DNA of 64,000 nt. It comes from an uncultured Bacteroidales bacterium (lineage in GTDB: Bacteria > Bacteroidota > Bacteroidia > Bacteroidales > P3). The notes beneath the pieces were generated by a model. It saw only the letters and a list, made by a program, of their open reading frames with translations, was not told the origin of the DNA and searched no databases. The stretch is from NCBI GenBank assembly GCA_900317955.1, contig ONIP01000003.1:124001-188000 (forward strand). Reading direction: 5' to 3'. Numbering within the stretch: the first letter of the stretch is position 1; the number at the start of each line of letters is the position of its first letter. Positions 57,018 through 64,000 of the stretch are shown here, one piece after another. The position numbers and the translations under genes are program-made.

Positions 57018-58202
57018 CTACAAGACTGATACTTGTTTAAAACATTTGTAGATTTTTTCTACAGCGAAGTCTATCTGTTGGTGGGTGTGTGTTGCCATGA
57101 GGGCGAAACGGATAAGGGTATCCTCGGAAGGGACTGCAGGAGGGATGACAGGCGTTACAAAGACGCCTTCTTCGAAAATCATGTGAGTGAGGATGAAGGT
57201 TTTTTCGGCATCGCGCACGAAGAGAGGTATGATAGGAGTTTTGGTATGTCCAATTTCAAAACCGAGGTCTTTGAAAGCCTTCATGGCGTAATTAGTGTTG
57301 TCCCAGAGAGAAACATTACGTTCAGGTTCGGTACGCATGATATGGAGGGCAGCGAGGACAGCTGCGGTAGAAGCGGGAGCGATAGAGGCAGTGAAAATGT
57401 AGGGTCTGACACTGTGTTTCATATAGTTAATAGTCTCCTTGTCGGCAGCAATAAAACCTCCGATTGAGGCCAAAGACTTGGAGAAAGTACCCATGATGAT
57501 GTCCACATCGTTGAGTTTACCGAAATGGTCGCATGTGCCACGACCTTCGCGACCGAAAACGCCGAGACCGTGTGCTTCGTCGACCATGAGGGTTGCCTGA
57601 TACTTGTTGCAGAGGTCGACCATAACGTCGATAGGAGCAACATCCCCTTCCATAGAGAAAACGCCGTCAGTGACAACGAGTTTGCTTGCATCGATGGGGC
57701 ATTTCTGCAATTGACGTTCAAGATCTTCCATGTTGCAGTGCTTGTATTTCATGGTGGTGGCAAAGGTGATTTGCTTGCCTTCCATGATAGAAGCGTGGTC
57801 GAGTTCATCGAAGAGGACATAATCGTTACGCCCCGTTACGCAAGGGATTGTACCAGAGTTGGCTTGGAAGCCTGCGGAGAAAAGCATGACGCCATCTTTG
57901 CCCATGAACTCGGCGAGTTCGTCTTGGAGCTGGATATGGATATCGAGGGTGCCATTGAGGAAAGGTGAGCCGGCACAACCAGTACCATATTTGTCAATAG
58001 CAGCCTTGGCAGCCTCCTTGATTTTAGGGTGGTTAGTAAGGCCGAGATAAGAATTAGAACCGAACATAAGGACTTTTTTGTCACTGACAAGGACTTCGGT
58101 GTTTTGTTCGGATGAAATGGGTGTAAAATAAGGATAAATGCCCTTGGCTTTGGCTTCCTGTGGGGCGGTATAACGCGCAAGTTTCTTTTGTAAAGGTTTC
58201 AT
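57018..58202 (-). CDS. spt: Serine palmitoyltransferase
   Basis: 394 residues, alpha-oxoamine synthase family. GSNSYLGLTNHP and GTGCAGSPFLNGT at the start, His136 in DELDHAS stacking on PLP, VDEAHGLGVFG (Asp208, His211), and PLP Lys242 in GTFSKSLASIGGF. It joins serine and an acyl-CoA, the first step of sphingolipid synthesis; kbl and bioF are relatives but the N-terminus and GSPFLNGT match SPT best. Followed by the acyltransferase after eight bases. Confidence 0.88.
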   Translation of the reverse strand: MKPLQKKLARYTAPQEAKAKGIYPYFTPISSEQNTEVLVSDKKVLMFGSNSYLGLTNHPKIKEAAKAAIDKYGTGCAGSPFLNGTLDIHIQLQDELAEFMGKDGVMLFSAGFQANSGTIPCVTGRNDYVLFDELDHASIMEGKQITFATTMKYKHCNMEDLERQLQKCPIDASKLVVTDGVFSMEGDVAPIDVMVDLCNKYQATLMVDEAHGLGVFGREGRGTCDHFGKLNDVDIIMGTFSKSLASIGGFIAADKETINYMKHSVRPYIFTASIAPASTAAVLAALHIMRTEPERNVSLWDNTNYAMKAFKDLGFEIGHTKTPIIPLFVRDAEKTFILTHMIFEEGVFVTPVIPPAVPSEDTLIRFALMATHTHQQIDFAVEKIYKCFKQVSVL

Positions 58203-58251
58203 CTAAAGAATATAGCATTAATAATAAAAATGCAAAATAACAAAAAAAAAT

Positions 58252-59055
58252 TCATATTACAAAATTCTCGTCTGTTAAAAAAGCGAAGAGACGTTCGGTC
58301 AAACGGCTTGCGCCAATTCTAAAAAACTGATTTGTAACATATTTTTTGCCCAATATTTGAGATGTGAGAAAATAATATTTTAACACTTCTTCGGGGGTTG
58401 AAATGCCTCCAGCAGCTTTAAAACCGACCCATTTTCCTGTAGAATCGTAGTGGTTTTTTATTATTTTTAACATCACTTCGGAAGCCTCGAGAGTTGCAGA
58501 GACAGAAATTTTGCCGGTAGAGGTTTTGATGAAGTCGGCACCTGCATCGATAGCCAACTGGGAGGCTTTGGCAATGTTTTGAGGAGTTTTGAGCTCACCA
58601 GTTTCAAGGATGACTTTTAGAGTCTGTGTACCAACTTCTTGTCGGATTGCGGCTATCTCATCATAAACTTTGTTGTAATCGCCTTCGAGAAGGGAGCCAC
58701 GGGAGATTACCATATCGATTTCGTCGGCACCTTGATCGAGAGCGTAGCGAACCTCGAGCAACTTAACAGACAAAGGAGACTGACCGGAAGGGAAAGCACC
58801 AGCGACAGATGCCACACGAATGCCACTGCCTTGGAGAAGTTGCCGGGCTTGTTTTACAAATACGGGATAGACACAGACGGCAGCCACATGGCTGATTCCC
58901 TGGGAGAGGTCTTGAAGCTGAATGGATTGCTGACAGAGGGACTGAATACGCTCGTGGGTGTCGCTACCTTCGAGCGTGGTGTTATCAATACAAGAGAAGA
59001 CGCACCGTAAACCTTCGATTGCTTCGGCGGAAAATGCAGTGGGTTGCATAATCAA
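58252..59055 (-). CDS. deoC: Deoxyribose-phosphate aldolase
   Basis: 267 residues, class I aldolase. SCIDNTTLEGSDTHERI at the start, the Schiff-base Lys in DFIKTSTGKIS, and GFKAAGGISTPEE near the end. It splits deoxyribose 5-phosphate to acetaldehyde and glyceraldehyde 3-phosphate in nucleoside salvage. Three bases separate it from rpiB, so the two sugar-phosphate enzymes are one unit. Confidence 0.95.
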   Translation of the reverse strand: MIMQPTAFSAEAIEGLRCVFSCIDNTTLEGSDTHERIQSLCQQSIQLQDLSQGISHVAAVCVYPVFVKQARQLLQGSGIRVASVAGAFPSGQSPLSVKLLEVRYALDQGADEIDMVISRGSLLEGDYNKVYDEIAAIRQEVGTQTLKVILETGELKTPQNIAKASQLAIDAGADFIKTSTGKISVSATLEASEVMLKIIKNHYDSTGKWVGFKAAGGISTPEEVLKYYFLTSQILGKKYVTNQFFRIGASRLTERLFAFLTDENFVI

Positions 59056-59058
59056 CAG

Positions 59059-59502
59059 TTATTTAAGTAACTGATTGATTTTCTCGACACGACGTTGATG
59101 GCGTCCGCCTTCAAAGGGCGTATTGAGAAATTCGTCAACAATCTGCAGGGCGAGTTCTTGAGGAATAAAACGAGCAGGGAGAGAAATGACATTGCAATCG
59201 TTGTGCTGACGGCCGAGATGAGCTATTTCGGCGTTCCAACAGAGAGCACACCGCACGTTAGGATACTTGTTGACAGTCATTTGAACACCATTGCCACTGC
59301 CACAGATTACAATGCCGCGCTTGAATTCACCATTGTTGATGGCACGGCCTACTTGATGGGCAAAGTCAGGATAATCAACACTTTCACTACTATCAGTGCC
59401 AAAGTCTTTTACTTCGAACCCTTTATCGAGCAAATGTTTTACAACCTGTTTTTTCAGTTCGTAGCCGGCATGGTCGCATGCTATAGGAATAATTTCTTTC
59501 AT
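59059..59502 (-). CDS. rpiB: Ribose-5-phosphate isomerase B
   Basis: 147 residues, normal length. IACDHAGYELKKQV at the start, DYPDFAHQVG, and the catalytic Cys in VICGSGNGVQMTVNK. It interconverts ribose 5-phosphate and ribulose 5-phosphate. First gene of the deoC unit and last minus-strand gene before the gene-free stretch. Confidence 0.96.
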   Translation of the reverse strand: MKEIIPIACDHAGYELKKQVVKHLLDKGFEVKDFGTDSSESVDYPDFAHQVGRAINNGEFKRGIVICGSGNGVQMTVNKYPNVRCALCWNAEIAHLGRQHNDCNVISLPARFIPQELALQIVDEFLNTPFEGGRHQRRVEKINQLLK

Positions 59503-59529
59503 TACAAAGAGTGTTTAAAACTTTATTGA

Positions 59530-60060
59530 TTTGCAAAGATAAGATAAAAGCGCAAACTAACAGAAATCATAGCAGTTAAATTATGCACATATTTTTGAAC
59601 ATGATATGGACTATAAAGAGTATCAAAGAGATAATAAATATCAACATAGTTTGTTAAAAAGGGGGATAACAACTATGTGGACAAAAACTGATAACCTTAG
59701 AAGGGGGTGAGGCATGTTGAAAAATGGATGTTTTTTGAGTTCTTTTCAACAAAAAAATTGGATGCTAACTTCGATTTTGGGTTTTAACAAATAGGTGTTG
59801 GCAGTTATTTTGACAATGGTTAATAATGACAGGCTAATTCTGGAAATAAGGGAGTTTGGTGGGAATATGATGTTGGTATCTTTTAATAACCACTAAGGTG
59901 GATTTGTGCAAAAGGGGACTTATCAACAATATTGACAAGCATAAAAAAAGAAATAAATATTTAAATGAAATATAATGATTAGTTATAAAAGGAGGGGGAT
60001 TGAGTAGTATTTAATAGTTGAATTACTGGGTATTAAAAATAAAATTTTATTTTTCAATTA
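59530..60060. other. Candidate oriC: gene-free AT-rich stretch with DnaA-box-like words
   Basis: No reading frame of note. It holds TTATGCACA (59581-59589), TGTGGACAA (59676-59684, one mismatch to the reverse DnaA box) and TTATCAACA (59920-59928, one mismatch), plus an A+T block from about 59940 to 60000 that could serve as unwinding element. Genes to the left run minus and genes to the right run plus, as expected at an origin. The GC skew does not flip here, so this is a candidate only. Confidence 0.35.
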
Positions 60061-60067
60061 ATTTCCG

Positions 60068-60075
60068 TATATTTG
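60068..60075 (+). promoter_or_regulatory. -7 element of nadA
   Basis: TATATTTG, exact -7 word; no TTTG at the -33 distance. It places the transcript start near 60082, ruling out the earlier in-frame ATG at 60018. Confidence 0.55.
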
Positions 60076-60137
60076 CAAATTCTAAACCATTGTTTTTGAT
60101 GGTAGGAATGGTTGAAAATGATGCAAATATAAATATT

Positions 60138-61085
60138 ATGGACACAGAAAAATTGAAGAGCGAAATAGTTCGCCTTAAAAAAGAAAAGAATGCTGTAATA
60201 TTGGGTCATTATTATCAGCGGGAGGAGATACAGGATCTTTCAGATTATATAGGAGATAGTTTGGCTCTGGCTCAGAAGGCCGAACAATGCGATAATGACA
60301 TAATAGTTTTTTGTGGAGTTCATTTTATGGCGGAGACTGCGAAGATTCTTAATCCGACCCGCAAGGTTCTGCTTCCTGATATAACGGCGAGTTGTTCACT
60401 TGCCGAGTCGTGCAAAGGAGAAGATTTTGCCAAGTTCAAGGCCAAGTATCCAGATCATATGGTGATTTCTTATGTAAATTGCTCGGCTGAGATAAAGGCG
60501 ATGTCTGATTTGATTTGTACTTCGGGCAATGCAGAGAAATTGGTTCGTTCTATTCCTGAGAGCCAAAAAATCATTTTTGCTCCCGACAAGAATCTTGGAG
60601 GATATATTAACAGTGTTACTGGTCGCAATATGGTATTGTGGGATGGTGTGTGTATGGTTCATGATGCCATGCGCGCTGAAAATGTGATGAAGTTGAAGAT
60701 TGAGAACCCCGATGCGGCTGTCATTGCCCATCCTGAGTGTAATAGTGCTTTGTTGCAGGTGGCTGATTTTGTTGGAAGTACTAAAGCAATGCTTCAGTAT
60801 ATTGAAAAATCTGACAAGAAAAAATTTATTGTGGCCACTGAGACGGGTATTCTTTACGAAATGAAGAAGAACAATCCAGATAAAGAGTTTATTGTTGTAA
60901 CAGCGAAGGATGGTTGCAATTGTGCTGATTGTAGTTACATGAAACAAAACACACTTGAGAAACTGTATGCTTGCCTGCGAGATGAGACGCCCGAAATATT
61001 GATGAGTGAAGAGATGATAGAGAAGGCCAAGTTACCCATAGTGCGTATGCTTGAGATGTCGAAAAAATTGGGAATAATAAAATGA
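60138..61085 (+). CDS. nadA: Quinolinate synthase
   Basis: 315 residues from the ATG at 60138 (ATGs at 60099 and 60108 are possible). NAVILGHYYQREEIQDLSDYIGDS at the start. Cluster Cys86 in ITASCSLAES, Cys in HPECNSALL, and the DGCNCADC motif: the three 4Fe-4S ligands. It condenses iminoaspartate and DHAP to quinolinate for NAD synthesis. It overlaps the next gene by four bases (ATGA). Confidence 0.95.
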   Translation: MDTEKLKSEIVRLKKEKNAVILGHYYQREEIQDLSDYIGDSLALAQKAEQCDNDIIVFCGVHFMAETAKILNPTRKVLLPDITASCSLAESCKGEDFAKFKAKYPDHMVISYVNCSAEIKAMSDLICTSGNAEKLVRSIPESQKIIFAPDKNLGGYINSVTGRNMVLWDGVCMVHDAMRAENVMKLKIENPDAAVIAHPECNSALLQVADFVGSTKAMLQYIEKSDKKKFIVATETGILYEMKKNNPDKEFIVVTAKDGCNCADCSYMKQNTLEKLYACLRDETPEILMSEEMIEKAKLPIVRMLEMSKKLGIIK

Positions 61086-61573
61086 GGGGGCAGCAGCAAG
61101 TATACGACTATTTGTCGGGGCAGGGAATAGAGTTTGATTACTATGAGCATCCTGAAGCTCCCACTATCGAGATAGCGGCCCAATACTATCGAGGCGAGGG
61201 CACAGTTTTGTGCAAGAATCTTTTTTTCCGCAACCATAAGGGAAACAAGCACTATTTGGTGATAATGGATGCACGACACAATATGGATATTCATGATATT
61301 GAACATAAATTGCATCAAGGAAAATTGTCGTTTGCATCGCCTGAGCGGATGATGAAATATTTGGGTGTTCGTCCGGGGTCGGTGTCGCTTTTCACCTTGG
61401 TGAATGATGTGAATCATGAGGTGATATTGTTTATTGACAGAAAGTTGCTTGAAGCTGAGAAAGTAAGTTTCCATCCCAATGATAACACAGCGTCGTTGGT
61501 TATATCGCGGGATGATATGGTAAAGTTTATAAATGGCATAGGAAACCAGTACGAATATATGGATTTGTACTAA
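61082..61573 (+). CDS. YbaK/EbsC-type tRNA deacylase
   Basis: 163 residues. YEHPEAPTIEIAAQYYRG, CKNLFFRNHKGNKHYLVIMDA and KLSFASPERMMKYLGVRPGSVSLFTL (with the conserved Gly-x-x-x-Pro loop) are the YbaK/ProX signature. Members hydrolyse mischarged Ala- or Cys-tRNA-Pro. Translation is coupled to nadA by a 4-base overlap. Confidence 0.9.
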   Translation: MRGQQQVYDYLSGQGIEFDYYEHPEAPTIEIAAQYYRGEGTVLCKNLFFRNHKGNKHYLVIMDARHNMDIHDIEHKLHQGKLSFASPERMMKYLGVRPGSVSLFTLVNDVNHEVILFIDRKLLEAEKVSFHPNDNTASLVISRDDMVKFINGIGNQYEYMDLY

Positions 61574-61636
61574 TTTGAGCAGGGTAGGGGAGAGGTGTTG
61601 TTTATAAGGTAAAATAGATTGTTGATAACGTAAAAA

Positions 61637-62515
61637 ATGTTTCACGTGAAACAATTAGAATATAAAGTCAGAGCCACTTGTGAGTTGTTTCAGTTCTTGA
61701 TAGAACAGATGCCAGACACGAGCCGAACAAAGGTTAAAGAGTTGTTGGCACATAGTGTTTGTGTAGATGGGAGGAAGGTGAGTCAGTTTAACTACCCATT
61801 GCAGCCAGGCATGCGGGTGACGATAGAAAAATCGAGCTACAAGGAGCGGTTTAAACCGCGCGATTTGGATATTGTGTTTGAGGATGAACACCTTTTTGTG
61901 ATAAACAAGCATGAGGGGTTGTTGTCATACAGCAAAAAGCCGTCAGATGAGACAGTAATAACGGTATTAAACAAGTATTTGCGTTTGACACATCAACAAT
62001 GTAATGCCCATATTGTGCACAGGCTTGACCGTGACACGTCAGGGCTGATGGTAGTATCGAAGTCGAAGCAAGTTTCGCAAAAGTTTGAGTCGGATTGGAA
62101 GGGGATTGTAACAGACAGAGCATACGTTGCTGTGGCTTGGGGGAAGATGGAACAATCGGAAGGAACTATACGTTCATGGCTGACAGATGGCGAGTATTGT
62201 GTGCTATCGTCGCCGACGGACAATGGTGGGAAGTTGGCCGTAACGCACTACAAAGTTGTCAAAACCAGTAGAAGATATTCGCTTTTAGAGTTGCATCTTG
62301 ACACTGGAAGGCGGAACCAGATAAGAGTTCAATTGCGAGAAGAAAAGCACCCAGTGGTTCATGACCCGATGTATGGCTATAAAGATGATGTTTCACCTAT
62401 AGGGAGACTGGCTTTGCATGCTTTTCGTCTTGGGTTTACTCATCCTGTGACAGGGAAGCGGATGAAGTTTGAAACGCCCTATCCAGCGTCATTTATAAAA
62501 TTAATGGAGTTGTGA
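61637..62515 (+). CDS. RluA-family pseudouridine synthase
   Basis: 292 residues. N-terminal S4 domain (VKELLAHSVCVDGRKVSQFNYPLQPGMRV), catalytic block VHRLDRDTSGLMVVSKS with the nucleophile Asp, then LLELHLDTGRRNQIRVQL. It isomerises uridine in rRNA; which site is not clear. Its start codon lies inside a perfect parS palindrome (61638-61653), so the first residues are MFHVKQ. Confidence 0.93.
   Translation: MFHVKQLEYKVRATCELFQFLIEQMPDTSRTKVKELLAHSVCVDGRKVSQFNYPLQPGMRVTIEKSSYKERFKPRDLDIVFEDEHLFVINKHEGLLSYSKKPSDETVITVLNKYLRLTHQQCNAHIVHRLDRDTSGLMVVSKSKQVSQKFESDWKGIVTDRAYVAVAWGKMEQSEGTIRSWLTDGEYCVLSSPTDNGGKLAVTHYKVVKTSRRYSLLELHLDTGRRNQIRVQLREEKHPVVHDPMYGYKDDVSPIGRLALHAFRLGFTHPVTGKRMKFETPYPASFIKLMEL
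61638..61653. other. Perfect parS site overlapping the RluA-like start
   Basis: TGTTTCACGTGAAACA, the exact 16-base ParB consensus. A TGTTGATAA word lies 10 bases upstream (61620-61628), a one-mismatch DnaA box in reverse. Confidence 0.88.
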
Positions 62516-62573
62516 TACAATAAAAGAAGGGAGTTTTCGTTAGTAATAAAATAAAGTATAAAGAAAAGTATTT

Positions 62574-63281
62574 ATGCATGCGATATCAAATAGTGTAAGA
62601 CTGTTTATTGTTCTCGTTATTGCGATGGTTTGCCCCATGGGATTGGTTAGTGGGCAGCGTCCAGTGATGGAGAAAACAGTGGCGGATTCGATTGTTTTGC
62701 CCAAGTGGGAGCCCCATTTGATGGTTGGAACAGGTTTTATGGGGACATCTTATGGCGACAATAGATTATTCACTACCGTAGCACCTTCATTAAAATACCG
62801 CCCGAATGACAGATGGACAATAAGCGGAGGTTTCAGAATCACGTCCGATATGGGTTTAAACCCGCATTACATGGCTTCGGGGTCCCACAAGAGTCTGGCT
62901 CCCTACAAACGTAATGGAGGGACGGGGCTTGCTTCTGCCCATGTGGGGGCGCAGTATCGGGTGAACGAGAATGTGTGGGTGGCTGCATCGGTTTATCACC
63001 TTGGCGGAACGTATGCGCCGTTGTATGGATTTGCCAATGGCCAGGTGCTGGATGTTTCTGCTACCGCTTTGTCGGCAGCAGCGGCGTTTCGATTCAGCAA
63101 CAACAACTATTTGCACTTGTCGTTTACAGTAGTGCGCGACCATAATGGAACGCTTCCTTTCCTGTATCACGATATGTGGATGCATGGCGGCCTTGGTTCG
63201 TGGGGGATGTGTACGTCTCCTACGGATTGTTACCGGATGGTTTCACCGTTCAGCCCTTATTACTGCGGCGGAATATATTAG
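62574..63281 (+). CDS. Putative outer-membrane protein
   Basis: 235 residues. Signal peptide to VSGQ (about 28). Alternating aromatic strands (LMVGTGFMGTSYG, WTISGGFRITSDMG, VHVGAQYRVNENVWVAASVYHL) suggest a small beta-barrel. I recognise no family. A protein of this size often precedes DUF4290-murA in Bacteroidota, so they probably form one unit; 36 bases separate it from DUF4290. Confidence 0.7.
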   Translation: MHAISNSVRLFIVLVIAMVCPMGLVSGQRPVMEKTVADSIVLPKWEPHLMVGTGFMGTSYGDNRLFTTVAPSLKYRPNDRWTISGGFRITSDMGLNPHYMASGSHKSLAPYKRNGGTGLASAHVGAQYRVNENVWVAASVYHLGGTYAPLYGFANGQVLDVSATALSAAAAFRFSNNNYLHLSFTVVRDHNGTLPFLYHDMWMHGGLGSWGMCTSPTDCYRMVSPFSPYYCGGIY

Positions 63282-63316
63282 CAGACATCATAAACAAGTA
63301 AGATATCAAGCAAGAA

Positions 63317-63928
63317 ATGGACTATAACACCCAACGAACAAAACTAAAGATAAGCGATTACGGTCGAAACATATATAACCTAATCCAATACACGAAAACT
63401 GTAGAGGACCGCGAGTTGCGGACGCAGATGGCGTCGGCCATTGTGGATATTATGGCTCAGAACAGTCCAGATGCAAAGGGTGGGGATGATTTCAAGCGTA
63501 AGTTCTGGGTACACCTGATGATTCTGGCCGATTGGCAGCTTGACGTAGATGTGCCTTACGAAATTACTCCCGAGGAGACGGTGGAGTTTAATCCCAATAG
63601 GGTTGAATACCACCAAGACCAGTTGCATTACCGTCATTATGGTTCTATTCTTGAAAAAATGGTAAAACAGGTTGCGGAATATCCGGAAGGGGAGGAGCGA
63701 GACGAATTGGTGAGGCTAATGGCCCACGCCATGAAACGTGATTATCTGCTTTGGAACAGCGACACGGTTGAAGATGACGTAATAAGTCAGCAACTTGAGA
63801 CTCTCTCGGACGGGAAACTCCATTTGCCTGAAGATTTTCAGTTCAAAGACTTCCGCGAATACCTGAAAGGTACCGAAGAAGAGCGCAGAGCCAACGGCAC
63901 TCATAAGAAAAAGAAGAAAAAGAAATAA
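63317..63928 (+). CDS. DUF4290 family protein
   Basis: 203 residues. MDYNTQRTKLKISDYGRNIYNLIQYTKTVED at the start (key words DYNTQR, SDYGRN) and FKRKFWVHLMILADWQLDVDVPYEIT are the family marks; it ends in a Lys-rich tail of about 12 residues. The function is unknown. It lies 18 bases before murA, as in much of the phylum, which suggests a link to cell-wall precursors. Confidence 0.9.
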   Translation: MDYNTQRTKLKISDYGRNIYNLIQYTKTVEDRELRTQMASAIVDIMAQNSPDAKGGDDFKRKFWVHLMILADWQLDVDVPYEITPEETVEFNPNRVEYHQDQLHYRHYGSILEKMVKQVAEYPEGEERDELVRLMAHAMKRDYLLWNSDTVEDDVISQQLETLSDGKLHLPEDFQFKDFREYLKGTEEERRANGTHKKKKKKK

Positions 63929-63946
63929 AACACTCAGTAGCAGGAT

Positions 63947-64000
63947 ATGGCATCATTTGAGATAATAGGAGGGCATAAATTGCACGGGACAATACAGCCG
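63947..64000 (+). CDS. murA: UDP-GlcNAc 1-carboxyvinyltransferase (partial, right edge)
   Basis: The 18 visible residues MASFEIIGGHKLHGTIQP match the start of MurA in Bacteroidota, where the gene follows DUF4290. MurA makes the first committed step of peptidoglycan synthesis. The rest is outside the window, so no active-site residue can be checked. Confidence 0.75.
   Translation, partial: MASFEIIGGHKLHGTIQP

Noticed and set aside
60018-60137. Longer nadA start at 60018
   Set aside because: Upstream of the -7 element and not part of the family; 60138 fits homologs.

Overview
The window looks like the chromosome of an uncultured or little-studied member of the Bacteroidota, order Bacteroidales. 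Three things point there. Promoters match the TTTG / TAnnTTTG consensus of that phylum and almost no gene has a Shine-Dalgarno sequence. There are three type IX secretion (T9SS) cargo proteins. Several gene families and neighbourhoods are typical of the group: DUF6089-uppS-bamA-ompH-ompH, DUF4837, DUF5606, DUF4175, DUF4290-murA, WbqC, and spt with an N-acyltransferase-like gene.

Layout. 0-12 kb is accessory: a DUF262 protein cut by the window edge, a gingipain-like C25 protease with a T9SS tail, a DUF4419 gene whose lipoprotein start lies in another frame, an AAA ATPase beside a perfect 22-bp inverted repeat, and a BspA-like leucine-rich-repeat T9SS protein. A 700-bp gap at 11.9-12.65 kb carries a strong promoter and a long nested rod-like RNA fold. 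12.6-29.97 kb is mostly core and on the minus strand: yifB/comM, two ompH/skp genes, bamA, uppS, DUF6089, DUF4837, an epimerase, metG, DUF5606, a BadF-type kinase, pyrD and pyrK. recR and a GH3 hexosaminidase lipoprotein diverge from pyrK. 32-38.5 kb is accessory again: an SGNH hydrolase, a 929-residue protein holding 18 copies of a palindromic 27-bp repeat, and a gene behind a palindromic operator. 38.5-46.6 kb holds an MntP-like pump, rsmA, a large T9SS type B protein made of a higher-order repeat, a TPR protein and two identical tRNA-Lys genes. 46.7-64 kb holds WbqC, mnmG, ybeY, DUF4175, an SDR, a probable sphingolipid pair, deoC-rpiB, nadA-ybaK, an RluA-type synthase, DUF4290 and the start of murA.

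How it fits together. The envelope theme is strong: BamA with two periplasmic chaperones, undecaprenyl synthesis, cell-wall recycling (GH3), sphingolipid synthesis, and T9SS cargo. Three ParB-type parS palindromes (48.1, 50.1 and 61.6 kb), DnaA-box-like words in a gene-free AT-rich stretch at 59.5-60.1 kb, and a change of GC skew on the + strand around 32-39 kb suggest the window lies near the replication origin, although these signals do not agree on one exact point. No CRISPR array, prophage or transposase was seen.
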